Shown here piece by piece: positions 26,448-37,545 of a stretch of DNA of 64,000 bases. Numbering within the stretch: the stretch's first letter is position 1; every line of letters begins with the position of its first letter. Source of the stretch: Sphingosinicella terrae. GTDB lineage: Bacteria > Pseudomonadota > Alphaproteobacteria > Sphingomonadales > Sphingomonadaceae. The stretch lies in the NCBI RefSeq assembly GCF_003347635.1, contig NZ_QDFY01000006.1, positions 186,001 through 250,000 on the forward strand, given 5' to 3'. The position numbers and the translations under genes were made by a program. The notes under the pieces were generated by a model. That model was not told where the DNA came from and searched no databases. It was given only the letters and a program-made list of their open reading frames with translations.

Positions 26448-28520
26448 TCAGGGCAGCGGCGCCATGCCGTAGAAGGGAAAGAGGTCGCCATTGCCCCACG
26501 CATTGGCCTGGGCGGCGGCGCTGATCTGGCCGTACCAGTCGCGGTCCGCCGACGGGCCGTCGGGATCGCCATTGTAAGCGATCGCGTAGGCCAGTCCGCG
26601 GCCGCCGGTGGTGCCGCGGATGCCGGCCCGCGCCGCCTCGAACGAGCCGCCCTTCGAATATTCGAAGGCCGGATTGCGCGTCGTGCCGACATTGCTGACC
26701 CAGTCGAAGCCGTGATAGCCGTGGCGCTTGTTGTTGTTCGGCGCGGGATCGGGCTGGTCGGCGCCGGCGGTCACCGCCCGCCGCATCATCCGATCGATGG
26801 TGGCGGGGGTCAGCACCGGATTGGCGGCGTTGCGCGAGCCCAGCATCGCGCACAGCCGCGCCATGTCGACCACCGATGCCGACATGCCGCCGGCGCTGCT
26901 GAACACGTCCATGTTCCAACCGCCATATTGGACCGGCACGTAGCGCCGGTCGGAATGGACTTGGCTGCGGGTCAGCCAGAGCGCGTCGTCCGCGGCGGTG
27001 GTGTGGTAGCGGGTCTCGTCGTCGGGCTGGTCGTCCGCGGCCGAGCTGGAGGTGCGGGTGCGGATCATGCCCAGCGGCTGCATGACCAGCCGGCGGAAGG
27101 CGTCCTCGAACGAATCGACGCCGAGCCGCCGAGCCGCGATCCGGCCGAGCAGATAATAATCGGTCCGCCCGTAATCGGTGATGTCGCGGTCGCCGGGCGT
27201 GCCGGTGAGCGCCTGCTCGGCAATCCCCTCGTGGATCGCGCGGTGCGGCGCCGGCTGCCATGCCGAAGGCCCGCGCGAGCGCCATTCCGAAAGCGTCTCG
27301 CGGACGACGTCCTGGGGAATGCCGGAGCAGCTTTCGAGCAGATGCTGGAGCGTGATCATGGCGAAGCGGAAGTCGCCGGGCGCGTTGCCGCGGCCGGTGC
27401 GCAGGCTCAGCACCGACTGCATGATCGTGCCGAGCGCCAGGCCATTGCTGCCGCCCTGCTGGATCAGCCGCCAGATGGCGATCGCGGACAAGGCCTTGGA
27501 CACGCTCGCCTGGCGGAACAGGGTGGTCTCCAGGACATTCGGATAATCGCTTTCGGCGAAGGTGTAGCCGCGCGCGAAGACCAAACGGGTGCCCTGGACG
27601 ATCGCCAGCGCCAGCCCGCGCAGATTCTGCGTCTGCAGCAGCCGCTTCATCGCCTGGTCGATCGCCTGGGTGTGGGTGGTGGTGCCCGACGTGTCGCGGC
27701 CGACGGTACGCAGGCCGCGCTCCATCCGGGTCTCGCCTTCGGCGCAGATCATCGCGAAGCGCGCATTGTCGCCCTGGCCGGAAGAGGCGATCCGGATCGG
27801 CCACAGCCCGTCGGCCTTCTTCTCGGTGCGATAATCGGTGGTCTCGCCGAAGGTCATCAGCGAACGCATCGTCCAGCGGCCGATGCGCGAATCGCGGTAG
27901 AGGTGCAACACGCCGCCGCTGGGGCTGATCGAGACATGGGCCGGACGCGCGCGCTGCGAGACCATCGCGTCGAAACGCTGCTGGCGCAGGTCGCCGACCG
28001 CGTCGATGACGTCGAGATTCCAGGCGATGCGGTCGGGATTGGCGCCCCAGATCGCGCAATAGCGGCGGTCGCCGAGCGTGCCGAAGCAGTCGGCCCAGAC
28101 GAGCAGATTGCCCTGCTGGCGCTGCTCGTGATTGATGTCCCCGAAATTCTGCTCGCTCATGTTGATCCGGGTGAGCGGGATCGTCGGCATCGGCCGGAAG
28201 GCGCCGGCGAACACCGCCCGGTCCTTGCCGCCGCCCGCCGCGACGATGGTCGGGCCGAAGCCCTTGGCCGCCATCTGCTCGAAGATCGTCTGGAACTGGG
28301 CCTGGCTCTTGCCGAACACCACCTCCTGATCGGTCCAGATCCGCCCCTTGGTGAGCACCACCGAATAGCGGGCGTCGATCGTGCCCGAGACCGGATTCTC
28401 GCCGGCGACCGAGATCGACTTGACGCGGAAGCCCTGGGCCATGCGATCGTCGCAATAGGCGCGGGTCTCGGCGAGGTTGCGCTGCAGGAAGCTGAAATTT
28501 GTGGCGTCGCTATAGCCCAT
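26448..28520 (-). CDS. Serine hydrolase with polyglycine-hydrolase-like N-terminal repeats
   Basis: A 690-residue protein from MGYSDATNFSFLQ (RBS GGGGAGA). The first ~300 residues hold four or so divergent ~50-residue repeats (e.g. CDDRMAQGFRVKSISVAG, FEQMAAKGFGPTIVAAGG) that resemble the bacterial tandem-repeat domain of polyglycine-hydrolase-like proteins. The C-terminal ~350 residues are a class-C beta-lactamase fold with SxxK as SVSK, YGRTDYYLLG in the YxN position (Arg for Asn) and YSKGGS in the KTG position. No signal peptide is evident. Predicted peptidase or esterase. Confidence 0.85.
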   Translation of the reverse strand: MGYSDATNFSFLQRNLAETRAYCDDRMAQGFRVKSISVAGENPVSGTIDARYSVVLTKGRIWTDQEVVFGKSQAQFQTIFEQMAAKGFGPTIVAAGGGKDRAVFAGAFRPMPTIPLTRINMSEQNFGDINHEQRQQGNLLVWADCFGTLGDRRYCAIWGANPDRIAWNLDVIDAVGDLRQQRFDAMVSQRARPAHVSISPSGGVLHLYRDSRIGRWTMRSLMTFGETTDYRTEKKADGLWPIRIASSGQGDNARFAMICAEGETRMERGLRTVGRDTSGTTTHTQAIDQAMKRLLQTQNLRGLALAIVQGTRLVFARGYTFAESDYPNVLETTLFRQASVSKALSAIAIWRLIQQGGSNGLALGTIMQSVLSLRTGRGNAPGDFRFAMITLQHLLESCSGIPQDVVRETLSEWRSRGPSAWQPAPHRAIHEGIAEQALTGTPGDRDITDYGRTDYYLLGRIAARRLGVDSFEDAFRRLVMQPLGMIRTRTSSSAADDQPDDETRYHTTAADDALWLTRSQVHSDRRYVPVQYGGWNMDVFSSAGGMSASVVDMARLCAMLGSRNAANPVLTPATIDRMMRRAVTAGADQPDPAPNNNKRHGYHGFDWVSNVGTTRNPAFEYSKGGSFEAARAGIRGTTGGRGLAYAIAYNGDPDGPSADRDWYGQISAAAQANAWGNGDLFPFYGMAPLP

Positions 28521-28719
28521 GTCGGTCTCCCCTGGCGGTGTCCCGCCGCGCGCTGACCATGAGGGGAGGCCGGCGGCGCATCGCCGGCAGGCCCGTCTTA
28601 CCAGAGTTGCGACCATTGCGCGACTGCAACGAACCGCGCTCCGGTCCGCGCGGGCTCAACAAGCGGGTCCCGCCGCCTTATCCTGTCGGCGACTTGTGGA
28701 GCGACAGAGGGCGGCGGCG

Positions 28720-29316
28720 ATGCGCGACCGGGGGATCACGAGGCCGGGACCGAAAGCGGTGCTGGCGGCGGGGCTGGCGCTGGCCGGCGCGGCCGCGGTC
28801 GGGTGGAGCGTGCAGGACCCGGCGGGCGCGCCGGGTCCGGCCCGGCCGCTGGGCATCGTCGTCCTGATCGTCGGGACGCTGGCGATGCTCAATTATCTCT
28901 ATGCCTGGACGCTGGTGCGCCGGATGCGCCGGGGCGAGCGGGTGATCGGGCGGTGGACGGTAGCGCCGGCCACCTTCGCACGGTTCCGCGAGGCCGAGCG
29001 AGCGCGCAGGAAGGGCAAGAACAACTGGCGGATGCCGCGCCGGAGCCCGCCCACGGGCCTGAAGGTGATCTTCACGGACCATTCGGTGCTGGTCGGGGAG
29101 ACCTATTTCAGCCTGCGCAGCAAGGGCCTGTCGCGCTTCACCTTCGCGCGGATCGAGGCGGGCGCCGTCGCCTCGGTGGAATTCGCGATGACCCTGACCG
29201 TGATCGGCGCCGGCACCCAGGGACGCACTGCCCGCTATCGCGGCCATTTGCGGGTGCCGATCGCCGACGATGCCCATGTCGAGGCGGCCCGGGTGCTGGA
29301 GCGTTTCCAGGGCTAA
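28720..29316 (+). CDS. Membrane protein with two N-terminal helices
   Basis: A 198-residue protein with two transmembrane segments (VLAAGLALAGAAAVGWSV, LGIVVLIVGTLAMLNYLYAWTLV) and a cytoplasmic C-terminal domain (TFARFREAERARRKGKNN, VLVGETYFSLRSKGLSRF). The soluble part resembles a PH-like or DUF fold seen in small membrane sensors, but this is only suggestive. ATG 28720 gives the first helix; no recognised family. It is divergent from the serine hydrolase gene with about 200 bases between. Confidence 0.65.
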   Translation: MRDRGITRPGPKAVLAAGLALAGAAAVGWSVQDPAGAPGPARPLGIVVLIVGTLAMLNYLYAWTLVRRMRRGERVIGRWTVAPATFARFREAERARRKGKNNWRMPRRSPPTGLKVIFTDHSVLVGETYFSLRSKGLSRFTFARIEAGAVASVEFAMTLTVIGAGTQGRTARYRGHLRVPIADDAHVEAARVLERFQG

Positions 29317-29410
29317 GGGTCCTGGCCGAGCCGCCGGTTGGCAGCGGCCGGGAGGCGCGCTTATGGTCGGCGGCCTGGCCCATGGGGCGGACAAAGGGGG
29401 ATTTTACGAC

Positions 29411-30619
29411 ATGCGACGCCGTTTCGCCGCCTTGTTCCTGGTCGCGGCCGCCTGCCTCGTGCCCAGCCCCGCTTCGGCGGACGAACGCGCCTTCGCGGCC
29501 GCGCTGGAGGAATTCCGCCGGCTCCACCGCGCCGAAACGGGGCGCGCCGGGATCGCCGGGAGCAGCTTCTATTTCGTGCGGGAGGGGCGGACGGTCGCCG
29601 CCGACCATCTCGGCGAGCAGGATGCGCAAGGCCATGTGCCGGTCGACGCGCGGACGATCTATCACTGGGCGTCGATCACCAAGACGATGACCGGGATCGC
29701 GATCATGCAGCTTCGCGACCGCGGGCTGCTGTCCCTCGACGATCCGATCACGCGCTACGTCCCCGAGCTGGCGCGGATCCACAATCCGTTCGGGAATACC
29801 GAGGCGATCACCCTGCGCCAGCTGATGAGCCACAGCGCCGGCTTCCGATCGGGCACCTGGCCGTGGCGGGAGGCGGAATGGCAGCCGTTCGAGCCGGCGG
29901 GCTGGGCGCAGCTGGAGGCGATGCTGCCTTATACGCAGGTGACGTTCCGGCCGGGCTCGCGCTTCGGCTATTCCAATCCCGGGATCGTCTATCTCGGCCA
30001 GGTGATCGAGCGGCTGACCGGCGAGGATTATGAGGTCTATGTCGACAAGAACATCCTGCGCCCGCTCGGCATGCACGACAGCTATTTCGACCGGACGCCG
30101 CCGCATCTGCTGCGGCACCGCTCGCACAGCTATCATGTGCGCGACGGGCGGCGCGAGGCGGCGCCGTTCGACGTCGATACCGGGGTGACCGTGTCGAACG
30201 GCGGGCTTAACGCGCCGATGCCGGACATGGCCCGATATCTCGTCTTCCTGATCGGCGATCCGGCGCGGCAGGCGGAGCATGAACTGGTGCTGCGGCGGGC
30301 GTCGATCGAGGAGATGTGGCGGCCCCAGATCGCCGCCGGCGAGGATTTCAGCCAGGGGCGGATGGCGGCGACGACGCAGAGCGGCCTTTCCTTCTTCGTC
30401 GACGCGGCCGGGCCGGTGCGGTTCGTCGGCCATAATGGCGACCAGAACGGCTTTCGCGCCTATCTGAGCCTGTGCCCGGACCAGAGAGCCGGGAGCCTGC
30501 TCGCCTTCAACACCGAGACGCGGGCGGTGAGGAACGATCCCTCGAACCGGGAGACGGCGGAATCGCGGATCGCGCTGGCGACGGACCGGCTGTGCGAGGC
30601 GCTGGCGCAGGCGGGCTGA
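29411..30619 (+). CDS. Secreted class-C beta-lactamase-fold serine hydrolase
   Basis: A 402-residue protein with a signal peptide (MRRRFAALFLVAAACLVPSPASA). Catalytic motifs: SxxK as SITK (WASITKTMTGIAIMQL), YxN as YSN (FGYSNPGIVYLGQ), and HNGDQNG near the C-terminus in the KTG position. LRQLMSHSAGF is typical of the EstB/PBP4*-like group. Likely a periplasmic esterase or D,D-peptidase rather than a true beta-lactamase. It is the second such enzyme within 4 kb. Confidence 0.92.
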   Translation: MRRRFAALFLVAAACLVPSPASADERAFAAALEEFRRLHRAETGRAGIAGSSFYFVREGRTVAADHLGEQDAQGHVPVDARTIYHWASITKTMTGIAIMQLRDRGLLSLDDPITRYVPELARIHNPFGNTEAITLRQLMSHSAGFRSGTWPWREAEWQPFEPAGWAQLEAMLPYTQVTFRPGSRFGYSNPGIVYLGQVIERLTGEDYEVYVDKNILRPLGMHDSYFDRTPPHLLRHRSHSYHVRDGRREAAPFDVDTGVTVSNGGLNAPMPDMARYLVFLIGDPARQAEHELVLRRASIEEMWRPQIAAGEDFSQGRMAATTQSGLSFFVDAAGPVRFVGHNGDQNGFRAYLSLCPDQRAGSLLAFNTETRAVRNDPSNRETAESRIALATDRLCEALAQAG

Positions 30620-30677
30620 GGGCCGAAGGAGGGCGAGGCGTGCTGGACCAGGGCCAAAGGTACCCTAGATAAGGAGG

Positions 30678-31301
30678 ATGAGCGACAGCGAGCGGGCCAT
30701 CCCCATCTACGAGCGCGCGGCCGCCGCGCTGGCGGAGCAATATGAGACGGACGGCACCGGGGCGGACATCCTCTCCCTCGTCCCCGCCGCCGGGCCCGGC
30801 GCGACCGCGCTCGATGTCGGCGCCGGAAGCGGGCGCGACGCGGCGGCGCTGGCCGGGCTCGGCTACAGGGTGACCGCGGCCGAGCCGGCGGCGGCGATGC
30901 GCGCCGAGGCGATGCGACGGCACGGCGGCGCCGCGATCGAATGGATCGACGACCGGCTGCCGGCGCTGGACGCGGTGACGCGCGCCGGGCTCGCCTTCGA
31001 CCTCGTCCTGGTTTCGGCGGTCTGGCACCATGTCGCGCCGGCCGACCGCGCCGACGCGCTGGCGGCGCTGGCGCGGCTGACCAGGCCCGGCGGACGGCTG
31101 GCGATGACGCTGCGGCTCGGCCCGGCGCCGGCGGGGCAGCCGGTCTTCGCCGTGTCGGCGGAGGAGGTCGAGCGGCTGGCGCGCCCGCTCGGGCTGGCGA
31201 CGGTCGAGCGGCGCGACGAGCCCGATCCGCTCGGTCGGACGGGGATCGCCTGGACCAGCCTGTGCCTCGAACGGAGCGGGGCGCCGGCGGGCGCCGGATG
31301 A
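30678..31301 (+). CDS. Class I SAM-dependent methyltransferase
   Basis: A 207-residue Rossmann-fold methyltransferase. Motif I is ALDVGAGSGRDAAALAG, motif II is VTAAEPAAAMRAEA and motif IV/V is LVSAVWHHVAPADRADAL. It resembles small UbiE/BioC-like enzymes of unspecified substrate. Its start is 59 bases after the serine hydrolase stop and is preceded by AAGGAGGATG, a strong RBS; the two may be co-transcribed. Confidence 0.9.
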   Translation: MSDSERAIPIYERAAAALAEQYETDGTGADILSLVPAAGPGATALDVGAGSGRDAAALAGLGYRVTAAEPAAAMRAEAMRRHGGAAIEWIDDRLPALDAVTRAGLAFDLVLVSAVWHHVAPADRADALAALARLTRPGGRLAMTLRLGPAPAGQPVFAVSAEEVERLARPLGLATVERRDEPDPLGRTGIAWTSLCLERSGAPAGAG

Positions 31302-31334
31302 GGGAAGCCGGCGGGGCGGCCTTGCCGCCTTCCG

Positions 31335-33326
<1,992 letters not shown>

Positions 33327-33666
33327 GGCCCCTGAAGACCCTCCTCGGAGCGATGGCAGGTCCAGTGGGAACGAGTTCGGGCGGCGCTGGTTGCCGGCGA
33401 CGATCGAATTCGGCGGGCGGCGGGTGGAGGACGCCTGCGACCTTCCCGTCCTCCTGACGAAGCCAGGATCTTGTCCTATTCGACTAGAAGGGAAATCCCA
33501 GCTCTCGCTGGATGACGATACGAGGGCCGGGGCACCTCTTCGCGTCTTCGCGGCTTCGCGTGCATTTTGCGGGAAGTGGCGGCGACCCCGGCGCGGGCAA
33601 GACAGGCGCGGCAAGGAACGCGGCGGCGAGGGTTGAACCGGGGCGGTTCGACCCGATTTCGGGTGG
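33327..33666. other. Intergenic region with interspersed repeats
   Basis: Between divergent betT and the UDG-family gene. It holds a degenerate palindrome related to the CCCGGCxxxxGCCGG family near 33,495-33,515, an inverted copy of the GAAGACGCG repeat (33,537-33,566) and an imperfect inverted repeat GGTTGAACCG/CGGTTCGACC (33632-33654) just before the UDG start. No gene was seen. Confidence 0.55.
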
Positions 33667-34260
33667 GTGAGCGCGCTCGATTCCCTGCTGGCCGAGATTC
33701 GGACATGTACCGCCTGCGCGGCCTCGCTGCCGCTGGGGCCGCGGCCGGTGCTGCAGGCGTCGGCGACGGCGCGGATCCTGGTCGCCAGCCAGGCGCCGGG
33801 GACGCGGGTGCACGAGACCGGCGTGCCGTTCGACGATGCGTCGGGCGACCGGCTGCGCGAATGGCTGGGCGTCACCCGGGCGCAGTTCCACGATCCGCGC
33901 CTGTTCGCGATCGTGCCGATGGGCTTCTGCTATCCGGGACGGGGCGCGGGCGGCGACGCGCCGCCGCGGCCGGAATGCGCGCGGCTGTGGCGACGGCGGC
34001 TGATGGCGGCGCTGCCGGCGGTGCGGCTGACCCTGCTGGTCGGGAGCCATGCCCAGGCGCATGCGCTCGGGCCCGGCCGGATGACCGACCGGGTGCGGGC
34101 GTTCCGGGATCATCTGCCCGACCGGGTGCCGCTTCCGCATCCGTCCTGGCGATCGCGGCTGTGGGAGCGCAAGCATCCCTGGTTCGGCGAAGAGGTGCTG
34201 CCGGCGCTGCGCCGGCGGGTCGCCGAGGAGATCGACGCCGGCGCGCGGGTGGCGGCATGA
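33667..34260 (+). CDS. Uracil-DNA glycosylase family protein
   Basis: A 197-residue protein starting with GTG. It matches the UDG superfamily group with a CxxC near the N-terminus (IRTCTACAASLPLG), the motif ILVASQAPGTRVHETGVPFDDASGDRL, and a C-terminal PLPHPSWRSR in the position of the catalytic-loop HPS motif. Only two of the four cysteines of Fe-S UDGs are apparent, so cluster binding is doubtful. It overlaps the DUF488 gene by ATGA. Likely base excision repair or a related nucleotide function. Confidence 0.85.
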   Translation: MSALDSLLAEIRTCTACAASLPLGPRPVLQASATARILVASQAPGTRVHETGVPFDDASGDRLREWLGVTRAQFHDPRLFAIVPMGFCYPGRGAGGDAPPRPECARLWRRRLMAALPAVRLTLLVGSHAQAHALGPGRMTDRVRAFRDHLPDRVPLPHPSWRSRLWERKHPWFGEEVLPALRRRVAEEIDAGARVAA

Positions 34261-34811
34261 TTGCGGCGGAGCCGGACGCGGCGCCGATCTTCACGATCGG
34301 CCATTCGACCCGGTCGATCGAGGAATTCGTCGCCTTGCTGCGCTCCGGGCCGGCGGACCTGGTCGTCGACATCCGCACCGTGCCCAGGTCGCGCCGCAAC
34401 CCACAATATGGCGAGGACGTGCTGCCCGGCGAGCTGGCGCCGTTCCAGATCGGCTATGAGCGGATCGCGGCGCTGGGCGGCCTCCGCAGCCGGTCGCGCG
34501 AGGTGCCGGCGGAGACGAACGGCCTGTGGCGCAACGACAGCTTCCACAATTATGCCGACCATGCGCTGGGCGAGGCCTTCGCCGAAGGGCTGGAGGCGCT
34601 GCTGGCCCTTGCCGACGAGCGGCGCTGCGCGATCATGTGCGCCGAGGCGGTGTGGTGGCGCTGCCACCGGCGGATCGTCGCCGACCATCTGCTGGCGCGG
34701 GGGCGGACGGTGCTGCACCTGATGGGCGAGAAGAGGGTCGAGCCGGCGAAGCTGACGCCGGGGGCGGTGGTGAAGGATGGACGGGTGATCTATCCGGGGC
34801 GAGGGAGTTAG
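34257..34811 (+). CDS. DUF488 domain protein
   Basis: A 184-residue DUF488 protein: IFTIGHSTRSIEEFVALLR, VVDIRTVPRSRRNPQYG and CAEAVWWRCHRRIVADHLL (Cys-Glu-Arg-His pattern) are family hallmarks. Function unknown; such genes are often found beside DNA-repair or defence genes. Translationally coupled to the UDG-family gene (ATGA overlap at 34257-34260). Confidence 0.9.
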   Translation: MIAAEPDAAPIFTIGHSTRSIEEFVALLRSGPADLVVDIRTVPRSRRNPQYGEDVLPGELAPFQIGYERIAALGGLRSRSREVPAETNGLWRNDSFHNYADHALGEAFAEGLEALLALADERRCAIMCAEAVWWRCHRRIVADHLLARGRTVLHLMGEKRVEPAKLTPGAVVKDGRVIYPGRGS

Positions 34812-34836
34812 CGCAATCTGCTCGGCCGCCGCACGA

Positions 34837-34956
34837 GCGCCCCTCGACTTCGCTCGGGACGAACGAGATTGGGGATGGCGGAGCCGCTTGACGTGCCGCC
34901 GGGACTGACGTTGGTGCAATAACAAGACTTCGTTCGTCCCGAGCGAAGTCGAGGGG
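34837..34956. repeat. Inverted pair of CCCCTCGACTTCGCTCGGG repeats
   Basis: A plus-oriented copy of a ~30-bp element (GCGCCCCTCGACTTCGCTCG then GGACGAACGAG) at 34837-34867 and an inverted copy at 34931-34956. The two face each other about 63 bases apart between the DUF488 gene and the GIY-YIG gene, and could form a large cruciform. More copies follow at 35254 onward. Confidence 0.85.
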
Positions 34957-34969
34957 CTCTGGCAGGGCG

Positions 34970-35311
34970 ATGCTGCAATTCTGGGTCTATATCCTGCGCT
35001 GTCGCGACGGCTCCTACTATACCGGGCACACCGATGACCTCGAGAAGCGGCTGAGCGAGCATCACCAGGGATTGGCAGCCGACTGGACGAAGCGCAGGCG
35101 GCCGGTTGAGCTGGTGTGGCACGATTGGACCGGTTCACGATACGAAGCGATCGATTTCGAGCGCCGGGTGAAGCGCTGGTCACGCGCCAAGAAGGAAGCC
35201 TTGATCGCCGGCGATTGGGCGGCGGTCGGGTACTTTGCGCGGCCGCCCCACGAGCGCCCCTCGACTTCGCTCGGGACGAACGAGGCAGGGGAGGGCACAG
35301 GCTCAGCTTGA
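34970..35311 (+). CDS. GIY-YIG nuclease-superfamily protein with repeat-encoded tail
   Basis: A 113-residue protein. Residues 1-85 are a single GIY-YIG domain: WVYILRCRDGSYYTGHTDDL contains the GIY-YIG equivalents YIL and YTG, with FERRVKRWSRAKKEALI near the end as in UPF0213/YhbQ-type proteins. Residues ~92-113 (RPSTSLGTNEAGEG) are encoded by an interspersed repeat. The gene seems to have lost its original stop or been extended into the repeat. Probable structure-specific nuclease or RNA/DNA-binding role. Confidence 0.85.
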   Translation: MLQFWVYILRCRDGSYYTGHTDDLEKRLSEHHQGLAADWTKRRRPVELVWHDWTGSRYEAIDFERRVKRWSRAKKEALIAGDWAAVGYFARPPHERPSTSLGTNEAGEGTGSA

Positions 35312-35462
35312 GGCGCCCCTCGACTTCGCTCGGGACGAACGAGATTGGCGAGGGCTCAGGCTCAGCTTGAGGCGCCCCTCGACTTCGCTCGGGACGAACG
35401 AGATTGGCGAGGGCACAGGCTCAGCTTGAGGCGCCCCTCGACTTCGCTGGAGACGTACGAAG
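35254..35462 (+). repeat. 60-bp tandem repeat array
   Basis: The unit starts GGCGCCCCTCGACTTCGC, contains GGGACGAACGAG and ends CAGGCTCAGCTTGA. Copies begin near 35311, 35371 and 35431, with a partial leading copy at 35254; the last copy is degenerate (CTGGAGACGTACG). Because 60 is divisible by three the same peptide (RPSTSLGTNE) is read in each copy. It ends about 30 bases before the stop of the convergent atm1 gene. Confidence 0.9.
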
Positions 35463-35490
35463 GAGGAAATGGCACGGGCGGAACTTAAGC

Positions 35491-37314
35491 CTATTCCGCC
35501 GCTTCGGCCGCTTCCTCGGCCTCGCGCTCGCTTTGCTGGCGGGTCCACATTTCGGCGTAGAGGCCGTCCTTGCGCAGCAATTGGGCGTGGGTGCCGCGCT
35601 CGGCGACCTTGCCGTTGTCGAGGACGACGATCTGGTCGGCGTCGACCACGGTCGACAAACGGTGGGCGATGACGATCGACGTGCGGCGGGCGGCGACGCC
35701 CTGGAGCGTCTCCTGGATCGCGGCCTCGGTGCGGCTGTCGAGGGCGCTGGTCGCCTCGTCGAGGATGAGGATGGGCGGGTCCTTGAGAAGGGTGCGGGCG
35801 ATGGCGACGCGCTGCTTCTCGCCGCCGGAGAGCTTGAGGCCGCGCTCGCCGACCAGCGAGTCGTAGCCGGCGGGAAGCTCGAGCACGAACTCGTGGATGG
35901 CGGCGCCGCGGGCGGCGGCCTCGATCTCGGCCTGGGTTGCGCCGCCGCGGCCATAGCCGATATTGTAGCCGATCGTGTCGTTGAACAGGACGGTGTCCTG
36001 GGGGACGATGCCGAGTGCGGCGCGGAGGCTCGCCTGGGTCACCGCGCCGATGTCCTGACCATCGATGGTGATGCGGCCCGAGGTCGGCTCGTAGAAGCGG
36101 AAGAGCAGGCGCGACAAAGTAGACTTGCCGGCGCCGGACGGGCCGACGATCGCGGTCATCGTCCCCGGCTTCACCTCGAGGTCGATGCCCTTCAATATGT
36201 CGCGGCCGGGCTCATAGGCGAAATGGACGTCCTCGAAGCGAACATGGCCGGCGCGCACGACGAGGCCAGGCGCGCCAGGGCGGTCGGCGATCTCGGCGGG
36301 CGTGTCGACGACGGCGAACATCGCCTCCATGTCGACCATGCCCTGGCGGATGGTGCGATAGACCCAGCCGAGCATGTCCAAAGGCCGGAAGAGCTGCATC
36401 AGGAAGGTGTTGACGAAGACGACGTCGCCGGCGGTGAAGGCGCCGCGGCTCCAGCCCCAGACGGTATAGGCCATCGCCCCGGCCATCATCAGGTTGGTGA
36501 TGAGCGACTGGCCGACATTGAGCCAGGCGAGCGACTGCTCGTTGCGCACGCTCGCATCGGCGAAGGCGCGGGCGGCCTGGCCGTAGCGGCGCGCCTCCCG
36601 ATCCTCGGCGTTGAAATATTTGACCGTCTCGTAGTTCAGGAGCGAGTCGACCGCGCGGGCGATCGCCTGGTTGTCGACCTCGTTCATCTGACGCTGCAGC
36701 TTGGCGCGCCATTCGGTCACGATCCGGGTGAAGGCGATATAGGCGACGACCATCACCAAGGTGGCGACGACGAGCCCGGGGCCGAACTTGACGCCGAAGA
36801 TGATGCAGATGGCGGCGAGCTCGATGATCGTCGGGGCGATATTGAACAGGAGGAAATAGAGCATCATGTCGATGCTCTTGGTGCCGCGCTCGACGATCTT
36901 GGTGAGCGCGCCGGTGCGCCGCTCGAGGTGGAAGCGCAGCGACAGCGCGTGGATGTGGCGGAACACCGTCTCGGCGAGGCGGCGGGCGGCGTCCTGGCCG
37001 ACCCGTTCGAACACGGCGTTGCGGATATTGTCGAACAGGACGCCGCCGAAGCGGGCGGCGACATAGGCGATAACCAAGGCGATGATCAGCCCGGCCGCCT
37101 CGTCCATGCCGGTCGACATCCGGTCGACCACCGCCTTGTAGGCGAAGGGCATGGTCAAGGTCGCGGCCTTGGCGAGAAGCACCAGCAGCACCGCGACGAT
37201 CACCCGCGCCTTCAGCCGCGGCTCGCCCGCCGGCCAGAGATAAGGGAGGAATCGCCGCAGCGCCGACCAGCCGGGATTGGATTGTTCCGGAGTCTCTGTC
37301 GCGCCGCTCGCCAT
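35491..37314 (-). CDS. atm1: Atm1-type heavy-metal/glutathione ABC exporter
   Basis: A 607-residue half-transporter: six transmembrane helices (residues ~30-330) followed by a nucleotide-binding domain. Walker A is GPSGAGKST, the signature LSGGEKQRVAIAR, Walker B ILILDEATSALD and the H-loop IAHRLST. It agrees closely with my recollection of Novosphingobium Atm1 across FLPYLWPA, VERGTKSIDMMLYFLLFN and QLFRPLDMLGWVYRTIRQG. Atm1 exports glutathione-metal or persulfide complexes across the inner membrane. It functions as a homodimer. Monocistronic, on the minus strand. Confidence 0.94.
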   Translation of the reverse strand: MASGATETPEQSNPGWSALRRFLPYLWPAGEPRLKARVIVAVLLVLLAKAATLTMPFAYKAVVDRMSTGMDEAAGLIIALVIAYVAARFGGVLFDNIRNAVFERVGQDAARRLAETVFRHIHALSLRFHLERRTGALTKIVERGTKSIDMMLYFLLFNIAPTIIELAAICIIFGVKFGPGLVVATLVMVVAYIAFTRIVTEWRAKLQRQMNEVDNQAIARAVDSLLNYETVKYFNAEDREARRYGQAARAFADASVRNEQSLAWLNVGQSLITNLMMAGAMAYTVWGWSRGAFTAGDVVFVNTFLMQLFRPLDMLGWVYRTIRQGMVDMEAMFAVVDTPAEIADRPGAPGLVVRAGHVRFEDVHFAYEPGRDILKGIDLEVKPGTMTAIVGPSGAGKSTLSRLLFRFYEPTSGRITIDGQDIGAVTQASLRAALGIVPQDTVLFNDTIGYNIGYGRGGATQAEIEAAARGAAIHEFVLELPAGYDSLVGERGLKLSGGEKQRVAIARTLLKDPPILILDEATSALDSRTEAAIQETLQGVAARRTSIVIAHRLSTVVDADQIVVLDNGKVAERGTHAQLLRKDGLYAEMWTRQQSEREAEEAAEAAE

Positions 37315-37545
37315 CTTCGTCGCTAGATAGGGGCGCCCACGCGATTACCCAAATAGGAGGGATCCGCCGGCGGGGACGGAGGGTGCCGCTCACGACCGGG
37401 AGGGGCCGAGACGCAGACTCAACGCTGCGGGTGTCGGCCGGCGGCGCCGTCCACCAACAGCATACCGCCTTTCGCGATGGTAACGGGCGCGGAATGGCAG
37501 GAACTCCTGCGAAGAGAGTCGGTTGAGGGGGCAAAGGAGCGGGCG

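Noticed and set aside
26260-28455. 731-codon minus-strand frame overlapping the serine hydrolase
   Set aside because: Same strand, different frame, Arg-rich; the motif-containing frame is the real gene.
35254-35462. Possible CRISPR array
   Set aside because: Repeat units are contiguous 60-mers with nearly identical sequence and no variable spacers.
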